DNA from: Clostridia bacterium | Lineage (GTDB): Bacteria > Bacillota_A > Clostridia > Christensenellales > Borkfalkiaceae | NCBI GenBank assembly: GCA_017457015.1 | Contig: JAFTIG010000004.1 | Coordinates: 1-13,969 of the forward strand | Length of the DNA: 13,969 nt | Reading direction: 5' to 3' | Part shown: positions 1 through 6,427 of the stretch, in pieces | Layout: each line of letters opens with the position of its first letter | Numbering within the stretch: position 1 is the stretch's first letter | Program-made: the position numbers and the translations under genes | Notes under the pieces: generated by a model | What the model saw: the letters and a program-made list of their open reading frames with translations, nothing else | Database searches by the model: none | What the model was told of the DNA's origin: nothing

Positions 1-51
1 ACACAATATTATTTTAATAATAGAGATAACGCGTTCTTTAACTCTAAATGG

Positions 52-80
52 TTGACATAAATATTAAGTTGGTTTACAAT
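52..80 (+). promoter_or_regulatory. Sigma-A promoter of the CLC gene
   Basis: A consensus -35 TTGACA (52-57) is followed by a 17-bp spacer and a -10 TACAAT (75-80). Transcription should start near 87, leaving a short leader before the SD at 104-112. Confidence 0.85.
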
Positions 81-118
81 ATTAAAAGTTAATACGTGTA
101 TATAAGGAAGGACTTACT

Positions 119-1705
119 TTGAAAAACTACAAATATCAAGAATACGTATTGAATATTTTACCTTGCGTCGGGTACGGATTGCTCTGTGGTGCGTTTACGT
201 GTGCGTTTATATGCATATTTAAGTGGCTTGCAGGAAAGGCAGAATACGCGTCAAGATATTTATACGGCGCGGCAAGGATTTCGCCTTTATATATTGCACT
301 CGCGTTTTTAGTACTAGTCGCTCTGGGGCTAGCAATGTCAATATTGCATAAAAAGATCCCTGAAGTAAAGGGCGGTGGTATTCCTAGAAGTGAAGGCGTT
401 TTGCGTGGCGTTCTATCTTTTAAATGTGTGCGCACTTTGGCGGGAACGTTCGTAGGCAGTATGATAGCGTTTTTTGCAGGTTTGCCACTCGGTTGTGAAG
501 GACCTGCAGTGCTTATCGGAACGTGTATAGGCGGACTTATAGTTAACGTTTCAAAAAATAAAGCGGCATGGAATAGGTACGTCACTTCAGGCGGGGCAGG
601 TGCAGGTTTTGCAGTTGCAACGGGTGCACCGTTATCGGGGGTACTTTTCGTGCTTGAAGAAGTGCACAAGCGCTTTACGCCTATGCTAGTTTTAACCGTT
701 TCGGTATCAGTAATAACTGCGACTTGCGTAAACATGCTTTTATCTCCAGTGTTAGGGGTGTCTACGTCTTTTTTAGACCTTGGGGAGTTAAAAGGTTTTG
801 AACTTTCACACGTCGGATATTTGTTACTATTAGGGTTAATCTTGGCGCTTGCAGTAGGTGCGTTTGACACGTCTATTTCATTGATAAGTAAATTATCCAA
901 GAAAACCAAAAAATACGTTAAAGGCTGGTTAAAACTTTGTATTGTGTTCGTAATAACGGGTATTTTAGCGTTTACACTTACGGACGGCGTATATAGTGGA
1001 CATCATACCATAGCAGAACTCGTAGCGGGTAATAAAATAATTTCCACAGTTATAGTGCTATTTATCGTTAGATTCGCTATGATGGTTATAGTTGCTGATA
1101 GCGGTGCGACTGGCGGAATTTTTATACCTACACTTGCGATAGGTGCACTTATAGGCACTCTTTCGGCAGAACTGCTTATAGTTATGGGTATGGATAAAGC
1201 ACTTTATTCTACGGTAATTTTGCTCAGTATGTGTGCGTTTATAGGGGGAACGTTGCGTGCTCCGCTCACTGCGACGGTACTCTTTATTGAACTTACGGGG
1301 CAGTTTACAAACTTGTTCTACGTCGCGTTGGTGGTGTTTACCGTATACGTTATAACCGAATTACTTAACCGCACGCCCTTTTATGACAGAGTGCTTGCTA
1401 ATATGGAAGAGCACGAAAACCAAGGTAAAGTTTATTTTGAAAATTTGTTTGAGATGAAAGTGTCTAGCGGTGCGTTCGTAATAGGGAAAACGGTAAGAGA
1501 CGTTATGTGGCCACAGTCGTCGGTAGTGCTAAGCGTAAAGCGCGTTAACGAAGACAATAACGATATAGGCAACGTCGGTGAAAAAGTTCTTTTTGTCGGC
1601 GATACGGTAATATTAAAAGCAAATTATAGTGATAAGAAAGAGATTGAAGATATTCTCTACGGCTTGGTAGGTAGGGAAAACCAAATTAAGACGATAGAAA
1701 AATAA
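119..1705 (+). CDS. CLC-family chloride/proton antiporter with C-terminal TrkA-C-like domain
   Basis: This is a membrane anion transporter of the voltage-gated chloride channel (CLC) family, 528 aa, with a hydrophobic multi-helix core at about residues 10-425. The family signatures are visible: GGGIP (85-89, Gly where ClC-ec1 has Ser), GCEGP (125-129, with the external gating Glu127), GIFIP (333-337) and the pore Tyr422 in FYDRVL. The pair Glu180-Glu181 aligns with the internal proton-transfer glutamate of ClC-ec1. Having both glutamates points to proton-coupled exchange rather than a passive channel. Residues about 440-520 resemble a TrkA-C (RCK C-terminal) ligand-sensing domain, including the typical VLFVGDTVIL stretch. 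The start is TTG with SD AAGGAAGGA six bases upstream; no better ATG lies near. It is a single-gene unit with its own promoter and terminator. The transported ion is inferred from the family and not proven. Confidence 0.93.
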   Translation: MKNYKYQEYVLNILPCVGYGLLCGAFTCAFICIFKWLAGKAEYASRYLYGAARISPLYIALAFLVLVALGLAMSILHKKIPEVKGGGIPRSEGVLRGVLSFKCVRTLAGTFVGSMIAFFAGLPLGCEGPAVLIGTCIGGLIVNVSKNKAAWNRYVTSGGAGAGFAVATGAPLSGVLFVLEEVHKRFTPMLVLTVSVSVITATCVNMLLSPVLGVSTSFLDLGELKGFELSHVGYLLLLGLILALAVGAFDTSISLISKLSKKTKKYVKGWLKLCIVFVITGILAFTLTDGVYSGHHTIAELVAGNKIISTVIVLFIVRFAMMVIVADSGATGGIFIPTLAIGALIGTLSAELLIVMGMDKALYSTVILLSMCAFIGGTLRAPLTATVLFIELTGQFTNLFYVALVVFTVYVITELLNRTPFYDRVLANMEEHENQGKVYFENLFEMKVSSGAFVIGKTVRDVMWPQSSVVLSVKRVNEDNNDIGNVGEKVLFVGDTVILKANYSDKKEIEDILYGLVGRENQIKTIEK

Positions 1706-1713
1706 AAAAAGTA

Positions 1714-1738
1714 ACCCCGCGGTAAACCACCGCGGGGT
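1714..1738. terminator. Bidirectional intrinsic terminator, CLC gene and minus-strand small RNA
   Basis: A perfect 10-bp GC-rich stem (ACCCCGCGGT with ACCGCGGGGT, loop AAACC) lies just after the CLC stop codon. Read on the minus strand it is followed within a few bases by a run of seven T (complement of 1704-1710), so it is strongest in that direction. On the plus strand the following sequence is only ATTTATC. Confidence 0.85.
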
Positions 1739-1872
1739 ATTTATCTATCATATTAAGTTTTATCGCGCCTTTAATAACTACTAGGATACGACTCAACCTT
1801 TTAAGCCATTTGCATTTTTACCCACCGCCTCCTTTACGGCGGTCTATTCTTTAAATCTTAACGGGTATCCTA

Positions 1873-1920
1873 TTATGCTATTAAGGACGCGGACGCTATT
1901 ATCTCTTCTAAACTATTCAT
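1873..1920 (-). CDS. Candidate 15-aa small protein or leader peptide
   Basis: The ORF reads MNSLEEIIASASLIA and stops with TAA. Its start is supported by an unusually good SD, AAGGAGGT, eight bases before the ATG (complement of about 1929-1936), and by a consensus promoter at a sensible distance. The peptide has an acidic pair near the N-terminus and a short aliphatic C-terminal half, too short to be a clear membrane helix. Its last codons lie next to the closing stem of the downstream RNA structure (the 5' arm begins at about 1872), so translating it could affect folding. I cannot match it to a known family. Confidence 0.45.
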   Translation of the reverse strand: MNSLEEIIASASLIA

Positions 1921-1981
1921 CGGTCCGCACCTCCTTGGATTATTTTCTTAATTTCCACTCCTTATCTGTATTTTCGCCTTT

Positions 1982-2010
1982 ATCATAACACGGAAAAGGC
2001 GTTTTGTCAA
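1982..2010 (-). promoter_or_regulatory. Sigma-A promoter of the minus-strand small RNA
   Basis: On the minus strand, -35 TTGACA (complement of 2005-2010) and -10 TATGAT (complement of 1982-1987) are separated by exactly 17 bp. The start is expected near 1975. The A/T tracts at 2011-2050 upstream could serve as UP elements for this promoter and for the divergent one at 2055-2083. Confidence 0.85.
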
Positions 2011-2054
2011 TACTTTTTTAAAAAATATTATTGAAAAAATTTTTTAAAACCCCC

Positions 2055-2083
2055 TTGACGGATGGCGCAATTCGTGATACAAT
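2055..2083 (+). promoter_or_regulatory. Sigma-A promoter giving a probably leaderless mRNA
   Basis: TTGACG (2055-2060), a 17-bp spacer and TACAAT (2078-2083) form a near-consensus promoter. The -10 ends only 11 bp before the ATG at 2095, so the expected start site, near 2090, leaves about five untranslated bases. Confidence 0.8.
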
Positions 2084-2094
2084 AGAACTTAATA

Positions 2095-2973
2095 ATGAAA
2101 GGATATATAATTATTAACCCGTATCTCGTACCAAAAGAGAGCGTATATCAGGCGGAAAGACTTAAAGAAGAGTTTGGTTTGCTCGGCGTTTGTACGGAAA
2201 TAGTTTCCGACGCCTTTTTACAGTCGGAACTTATAGACGGCAAGATTAGCGCTAAATTAAAAGACGCGGATTTTGCAGTATATTTGGATAAGGATAAATA
2301 TCAGTCGGAAATTTTGTCACGCACGGGTGTAAGAGTGTTTAACAGTCACGAAGCAATTAGATTATGCGACGATAAGGCAGTTACCTATATCGCTCTTTCG
2401 GGCAGTAGTTTAAATATTCCCAAAACGCTTTTCGGTGCGCTATGTTACCGCAACGATTTAGCGGTTAATAAAGAGTGGGCGGACGAAATAGGCGATAAAC
2501 TAGGTTATCCCGTTATAGTGAAAGAGAGTTTCGGTTCTATGGGTAAGGGCGTGCATAAGGCGGATACGCCTGCAGAACTTATTGCAATAATGAAGCGTAT
2601 AAAATTAAAACCGCATTTATTCCAAGAATATCTCGAATCGTCAAAGGGCAGGGACGTGCGCGTTATCGTTATCGGCGGTAAGGCGATTGCGGCGATGGAA
2701 AGACGAAACGAAAGCGATTTTAGATCCAACGTAGCGCAAGGCGGAACGGGTGTGAATATCGAGTTGCCTGAAAAGTTTAAAGCGGTTGCGGAAAAGTGCG
2801 CGCGCGTTTTAAGGCTTGACTACTGTGGCGTTGACCTTTTGTACGGCAAAGACGGCGAGCCCGTCGTTTGTGAAGTTAATTCAAACGCATTTATAAGCGG
2901 TATTGAAAACACTACGGGCGTCAACGTAGCAAGAGCGTACGCAGAGTATATTGTTAATACGATAAAGAAATAA
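2095..2973 (+). CDS. RimK-like ATP-grasp ligase
   Basis: This is a 292-aa cytoplasmic ligase of the ATP-grasp superfamily, RimK/LysX/CofF-like. Such enzymes activate a carboxylate as acyl-phosphate and join it to an amine. The layout is complete: an N-terminal pre-ATP-grasp domain (about 1-85), a NS..AIRLCDDK segment (83-94), the glycine-rich nucleotide loop VKESFGSMGKGV (142-153), the QEYLESSKGRDVRV strand-turn (177-190), and the metal-binding set Asp247, Glu260 and Asn262 in GVDLL and CEVNSN. The substrate cannot be told from sequence; RimK-type glutamylation, alpha-aminoadipate ligation and cofactor modification are all possible. No SD precedes the ATG. The start is supported by the MKGYIIINPY opening, typical of the family, and by the adjacent promoter, which implies leaderless translation. 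It is a single-gene unit. Confidence 0.88.
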   Translation: MKGYIIINPYLVPKESVYQAERLKEEFGLLGVCTEIVSDAFLQSELIDGKISAKLKDADFAVYLDKDKYQSEILSRTGVRVFNSHEAIRLCDDKAVTYIALSGSSLNIPKTLFGALCYRNDLAVNKEWADEIGDKLGYPVIVKESFGSMGKGVHKADTPAELIAIMKRIKLKPHLFQEYLESSKGRDVRVIVIGGKAIAAMERRNESDFRSNVAQGGTGVNIELPEKFKAVAEKCARVLRLDYCGVDLLYGKDGEPVVCEVNSNAFISGIENTTGVNVARAYAEYIVNTIKK

Positions 2974-2977
2974 GTAT

Positions 2978-3008
2978 ATCCCCTTGTTGACGGCAACAAG
3001 GGGATTTT
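2978..3008 (+). terminator. Intrinsic terminator after the ATP-grasp gene
   Basis: A perfect 12-bp stem (2978-2989 with 2994-3005) with ACGG loop is followed by TTTTAGTT, starting five bases after the stop codon. Confidence 0.88.
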
Positions 3009-3042
3009 AGTTAAAAAATTTAACCAACGAGCGCGACGCGCT

Positions 3043-3070
3043 TTGAAATAAAGAAGATATATGTTAAAAT
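3043..3070 (+). promoter_or_regulatory. Promoter of the mgsA-glycerate kinase operon
   Basis: TTGAAA (3043-3048), a 16-bp spacer and TAAAAT (3065-3070). The predicted start near 3077 lies downstream of the in-frame ATG at 3061, which supports the later mgsA start at 3103. Confidence 0.6.
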
Positions 3071-3102
3071 ATAAAAGAAAAATGATTACTAAAGGAGAAA
3101 AT

Positions 3103-3489
3103 ATGTTAAGACCTGTAAAGAAAATTGCACTTATAGCGCACGATAACAAAAAACCAGAAATTATAGAGTGGGCAAAAAAGAATAAGGATATATTAAAAGA
3201 TTTTGAACTGTGCGGTACGGGCACTACTGCAAAGCGTATTTCAGAAGCGACAGGCTTAAACGTTGTAGGATACTTTTCAGGTCCGCTCGGCGGAGATCAA
3301 CAGATAGGCGCGCTCGTTGCCGAAGGCAAGATAGATTTCGTAGTGTTCTTTTGCGATCCTTTGACTGCACAACCGCACGATCCAGACGTTAAAGCACTGC
3401 TTAGAATTACCAACGTATACGACGTTCCGATCGCTACTAACGTTTCTACTGCAGACCTTATTATAAACTCACCGTTTATTAAAGGATAA
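3103..3489 (+). CDS. mgsA: Methylglyoxal synthase
   Basis: This enzyme converts dihydroxyacetone phosphate to methylglyoxal and phosphate, an overflow route that relieves sugar-phosphate accumulation and frees phosphate. The 128-aa product is nearly superimposable on the E. coli enzyme in its core: IALIAHD (8-14, with His13 and Asp14), the phosphate-binding GTGTT (38-42), [12 protein letters not shown] (59-70, with the catalytic aspartate Asp65), FFCDPL (82-87) and [11 protein letters not shown] (91-101, with His92 and Asp95). The start at 3103 is chosen over the in-frame ATG at 3061 because AAAGGAG lies five bases before it, while the upstream ATG has no SD and lies before the likely transcription start. 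The gene ends three bases before the glycerate kinase ATG, so the two are co-transcribed. Confidence 0.95.
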   Translation: MLRPVKKIALIAHDNKKPEIIEWAKKNKDILKDFELCGTGTTAKRISEATGLNVVGYFSGPLGGDQQIGALVAEGKIDFVVFFCDPLTAQPHDPDVKALLRITNVYDVPIATNVSTADLIINSPFIKG

Positions 3490-3492
3490 TTT

Positions 3493-4623
3493 ATGAAAAA
3501 ATTCGTTTTAATTCCCGATTCGTTTAAAGGCACGCTCTCGTCAAAAGAGATTTGCTCTATTATGGCAAAAGGTATAAAAAAGCATTTTGACGACGCAAAA
3601 ATAGTGTCAATCCCCGTTGCTGACGGAGGAGAAGGTAGCGTTGATTGTTTTCTTTCCGCTCTTGGCGGAGAGAAGATTACGGTGTCTTGCAAAGGTCCGT
3701 ATTTTGAAGATATAACCGCCTTTTACGGACTTATAAACGGTGGCAAGACTGCTGTTATCGAGATGGCTGCCGCTGCGGGATTGCCTATGGTTGAAGATAA
3801 TAAAAACCCTGCACTTACGACTACTTACGGCGTGGGTGAACTTATACTTGACGCGGCAAAGCGGGGAGTGAAAGAGATTATCGTCGGGCTTGGCGGTTCT
3901 TGTACTAACGATTTCGGGGCAGGCGCTGCGTGTGCGTGCGGTGTGAAATTTTTGGACGGAAACGGAAAAGAATTTATTCCTACGGGCGGTACGCTTAAAG
4001 ACGTGGCTAAAGTGGATTTGACAGCGCGTAACAAAGCGCTTGACGGCGTAAATATAATCACGATGTGCGATATAGATAATCCGCCTTACGGTAAAAGTGG
4101 CGCGGCACACGTTTTTGCACCGCAAAAGGGTGCGGATATTGATATGGTAAACGCACTTGACGACGGCGTAAAGCATCTTTGTGACGTTATTAAAAAAGAA
4201 CACGGTGTTGACTTATCAACGCTTTCGGGCGGTGGCGCGGCAGGTGCAATGGGCGCAGGCATGGTGGCGTTTTTTTGCTCAACGCTCAAAATGGGTATAG
4301 ATACCGTTTTAGATACCGTAGGATTTGAAAATATAATTTCTGACGCCGATTATATCTTTACGGGAGAAGGCAAAATCGATGGACAGAGTTTGCGCGGTAA
4401 AGTCGTTATAGGCGTCAGTAGGAAAGCCAAAGTACAGGGCGTACCAGTAATAGCGGTAGTCGGGGGTGCGGACGGCGACGTATCAGGCGCTTACGGTCAA
4501 GGGGTGACTGCTATATTTACGATTAATAAACTTCCGCAAGACTTTTCTATAAGTAGAAATTTTAGCAAAGAAAATCTTGCGTTTTCGTTCGATAATATAT
4601 TGCGTTTGATAAAAATTAAATAA
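3493..4623 (+). CDS. Glycerate kinase, GlxK/GarK family
   Basis: A 376-aa cytoplasmic kinase that phosphorylates D-glycerate with ATP, feeding lower glycolysis; bacterial members of this family usually give 2-phosphoglycerate. Family blocks seen: PDSFKGTLS (8-16), PVADGGEGS (41-49), GLGGSCTND (132-140), the CDIDNPPYGKSGA stretch (192-204) followed by VFAPQKGA, and FTGEGKIDGQSLRGK (289-303). Length and both lobes are normal. The SD AAAGGA lies inside the last codons of mgsA, three bases of gap follow the mgsA stop, and no promoter is seen between, so it is the second gene of that operon. Pairing with mgsA suggests shared control of triose-phosphate and glycerate flow; this is inference, as no enzyme linking the two metabolites is encoded here. 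Confidence 0.93.
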   Translation: MKKFVLIPDSFKGTLSSKEICSIMAKGIKKHFDDAKIVSIPVADGGEGSVDCFLSALGGEKITVSCKGPYFEDITAFYGLINGGKTAVIEMAAAAGLPMVEDNKNPALTTTYGVGELILDAAKRGVKEIIVGLGGSCTNDFGAGAACACGVKFLDGNGKEFIPTGGTLKDVAKVDLTARNKALDGVNIITMCDIDNPPYGKSGAAHVFAPQKGADIDMVNALDDGVKHLCDVIKKEHGVDLSTLSGGGAAGAMGAGMVAFFCSTLKMGIDTVLDTVGFENIISDADYIFTGEGKIDGQSLRGKVVIGVSRKAKVQGVPVIAVVGGADGDVSGAYGQGVTAIFTINKLPQDFSISRNFSKENLAFSFDNILRLIKIK

Positions 4624-4653
4624 AAAAATTGATTTATCGGTGGCGTTTTATGC

Positions 4654-4682
4654 TTGAATTTTTTTTGATTGTATGGTAAAAT
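4654..4682 (+). promoter_or_regulatory. Promoter of the MATE gene leader
   Basis: TTGAAT (4654-4659), a 17-bp spacer and TAAAAT (4677-4682). The start is expected near 4689, directly before the palindrome TGTCGACA (4692-4699), which is part of a 12-base imperfect dyad at 4690-4701 and could be an operator. Confidence 0.6.
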
Positions 4683-4707
4683 TCTTGACGTTGTCGACAG
4701 CTTATCT

Positions 4708-4739
4708 GAGCGTAGAAGTCGCAATTCTGCGCTCTTTTT
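4708..4739 (+). terminator. Intrinsic terminator or attenuator ahead of the MATE gene
   Basis: A 10-bp stem with one U-G wobble (4708-4717 with 4725-4734, loop GTCGCAA) is followed by five T. It lies about 85-115 nt past the glycerate kinase stop, so it may end that operon. It also lies downstream of the promoter at 4654-4682 and just before the MATE SD, so it can also act as an attenuator of the MATE leader. Confidence 0.75.
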
Positions 4740-4771
4740 ATGTGTAAAATTCATTATAAAAGGAGACTCTC

Positions 4772-6214
4772 ATGCAAAACACACACGAAAACGAATTTTT
4801 AGGTAAAGAAAAAATCGCAAAACTTTTAATAAAGTTCTCTATTCCTTGTATACTGTCACTTTTAATTACCGCATTATATAATATCGTAGACCAAATTTTT
4901 ATAGGTAACAGTGAACTTGGATATATAGGCAACGCAGCAACGGGAATAGTTTTCCCGTTAATTATCATAACGCACGCTTTTGCGTGGTGTTGTGGGGACG
5001 GTGCGGCTGCGTATTTAAGTATTTGTCAAGGTAAGGGCGATACGGAAAACTCTCACAAAGGTGTGGGTAACGGCGTATCGTTTACGATGTTATGTTGTGC
5101 AGTTATAATGGTCGTATTTTTTAGTTGTAAAAAACCACTTTTAATGCTTTTTGGCGCGACGGAGACCACCGCAACTGAAATAGGGACGTTAAATCTTGCC
5201 ATTGAATATTTTGATATAGTTATAGCGGCACTACCTATCTATATGTTTGCAAACTGTCTTAACGGTGTAATTCGTGCGGACGGCAGCCCTGCATATTCAA
5301 TGTTTACGGCTGCAGCAGGCGCAATAGTCAACATTATATTAGATCCAATATTCATTTTTGGTTGTGACTGGGGTATAAAAGGTGCAGCATGGGCAACCGT
5401 TATAGGACAAGCGGTATCGTTTGTATTAACGCTGATATATCTATTTAAAACTAAAACGTTTAAACTCCGTTTATCTAGTTTTAAGCCATCTAAAGTAGCG
5501 TTTATTAGCGTTATGAAAATAGGTGCGTCAACCTTTATAACCCAAATGTCTATAGTGATTATATCGCTAGTATGCAACGTTATGCTTGCTAAATACGGTG
5601 CAATGAGCAAGTACGGTGCAAATATTCCCATATCGGTTATAAGTATAGAAACCAAGGTGTTTACGGTAATAATTAATATCGTAGTAGGGATAATTTTGGG
5701 CGGTCAGCCGATACTTGGGTATAATTACGGCGCGCGCAATTACGATAGGGTAAGAGAGACTTATAAACTCATTTTTATCGCGACGTTTGCGGTAGGGTTA
5801 ATATCAACGTTACTTATAGAAGTTTTTCCGCATTTAATAGTCGGAATATTTGGCAGTACGGGCGACGCACTCTATATGGAGTTTGCCGTTAAAACGTTTA
5901 GAATATTTTTAATGTTGGTGACGTTTACTTGCTTTGCAAAGATGACTTCAATATTTTTCCAAGCACTCGGTCAACCCGTACGGGCAACGGTAGCGTCGCT
6001 TATAAGAGATATAATATGTTTCATTCCGTTGGTTATAGTATTACCTACAATATTTGAAAACGACACGGTGGGAACAGGGGTTATAGGCGTGCTTTTTGCT
6101 GCACCTATAGCAGATTTTATAGCAATGATTATATCGACGGTGTTAACAATTTCTTTTTTCAAAAAACTTAAAAAAGAAGAAAAAACACAATCACTTGGTA
6201 ATTACGAAGTATAA
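4772..6214 (+). CDS. MATE-family multidrug efflux transporter
   Basis: A 480-aa polytopic membrane protein of the MATE family, which exports cationic or drug-like molecules in exchange for sodium or protons. The N-terminal half begins with the family's typical pattern: a polar leader, then KFSIPCILSLLITALYNIVD (21-40), with Pro25 in the first helix and Asp40 at its end, then QIFIG. Two pseudo-symmetric six-helix bundles follow, with the second starting around residue 245 (KIGASTFITQMS), and a short Lys/Glu-rich tail (SFFKKLKKEEKTQ). Length is normal for the family. The SD AAAAGGAG lies six bases before the ATG. It is a single gene with its own leader, promoter and terminator. The substrate cannot be deduced. 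Confidence 0.93.
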   Translation: MQNTHENEFLGKEKIAKLLIKFSIPCILSLLITALYNIVDQIFIGNSELGYIGNAATGIVFPLIIITHAFAWCCGDGAAAYLSICQGKGDTENSHKGVGNGVSFTMLCCAVIMVVFFSCKKPLLMLFGATETTATEIGTLNLAIEYFDIVIAALPIYMFANCLNGVIRADGSPAYSMFTAAAGAIVNIILDPIFIFGCDWGIKGAAWATVIGQAVSFVLTLIYLFKTKTFKLRLSSFKPSKVAFISVMKIGASTFITQMSIVIISLVCNVMLAKYGAMSKYGANIPISVISIETKVFTVIINIVVGIILGGQPILGYNYGARNYDRVRETYKLIFIATFAVGLISTLLIEVFPHLIVGIFGSTGDALYMEFAVKTFRIFLMLVTFTCFAKMTSIFFQALGQPVRATVASLIRDIICFIPLVIVLPTIFENDTVGTGVIGVLFAAPIADFIAMIISTVLTISFFKKLKKEEKTQSLGNYEV

Positions 6215-6221
6215 TATATAT

Positions 6222-6256
6222 AAAACGAACAATGTTTCTACAAGGTTCGTTTTTTT
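6222..6256 (+). terminator. Intrinsic terminator after the MATE gene
   Basis: AAAACGAAC (6222-6230) pairs with GTTCGTTTT (6245-6253) across a 14-nt loop, with a T run over 6250-6256, eight bases after the stop codon. Confidence 0.75.
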
Positions 6257-6257
6257 A

Positions 6258-6286
6258 TTGAAAAAATTATAAGTATGTAGTATAAT
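6258..6286 (+). promoter_or_regulatory. Distal promoter of the glutamine synthetase gene
   Basis: TTGAAA (6258-6263), a 17-bp spacer and TATAAT (6281-6286), immediately after the MATE terminator. Its transcript would carry a leader of about 135 nt before the glutamine synthetase ATG. Confidence 0.7.
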
Positions 6287-6352
6287 AAATTTAACAAAAC
6301 ACTTTGTGGAATGCGACGGGGTTATGAAAAGGTTAAAAGATATTTAAATCGA

Positions 6353-6381
6353 TTGACAAACGCCTTATATAATGATAAAAT
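6353..6381 (+). promoter_or_regulatory. Proximal promoter of the glutamine synthetase gene
   Basis: A consensus TTGACA (6353-6358), a 17-bp spacer and TAAAAT (6376-6381) place the start near 6388, about 40 nt before the chosen ATG at 6428. Confidence 0.75.
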
Positions 6382-6427
6382 TTTTAGTATGATTTTTATG
6401 CAAGATAAGCCTTGCAAGGAGCAAATA

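Larger units (their letters stand above)
1704..1975 (-). ncRNA. Unannotated small transcript with a leader ORF and structured 3' half
   Basis: This is a complete transcription unit of about 270 nt on the minus strand, between the convergent CLC gene and the divergent ATP-grasp gene. It has a consensus promoter (1982-2010), a strong SD, a 15-codon ORF (1873-1920) and the terminator at 1714-1738. Downstream of the ORF the RNA can fold: an 8-bp closing stem joins 1782-1789 with 1865-1872. Inside it is a 6-bp hairpin (ACCGCC with GGCGGU, at about 1820-1839) whose loop region carries an SD-like AAAGGAGG. I do not recognise it as a known riboswitch, 6S RNA, SRP RNA, tmRNA or T-box, and no larger gene follows on that strand. 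It could be a dual-function sRNA, a small-peptide gene or an orphaned leader. The ends are inferred from promoter and terminator positions. Confidence 0.6.

Noticed and set aside
136..909. 257-codon open frame on the minus strand inside the CLC gene
   Set aside because: It is a mirror of the CLC coding frame, has no SD or promoter, and its composition (Pro, Thr, Ser and Asn runs) is that of an antisense shadow.
1704..1975. T-box riboswitch, because the terminator contains GGTGG and ACCGCGG
   Set aside because: The resemblance is limited to the GC-rich hairpin. No convincing stem I or specifier structure and no downstream synthetase or amino-acid gene exist on that strand.
3061..3102. 14-codon N-terminal extension of methylglyoxal synthase
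   Set aside because: No SD precedes 3061, the likely transcription start is downstream of it, and AAAGGAG sits correctly before 3103.
6311..6427. 39-codon N-terminal extension of glutamine synthetase III
   Set aside because: It contains the proximal promoter, has no SD, and the family's N-terminal block begins right after 6428.
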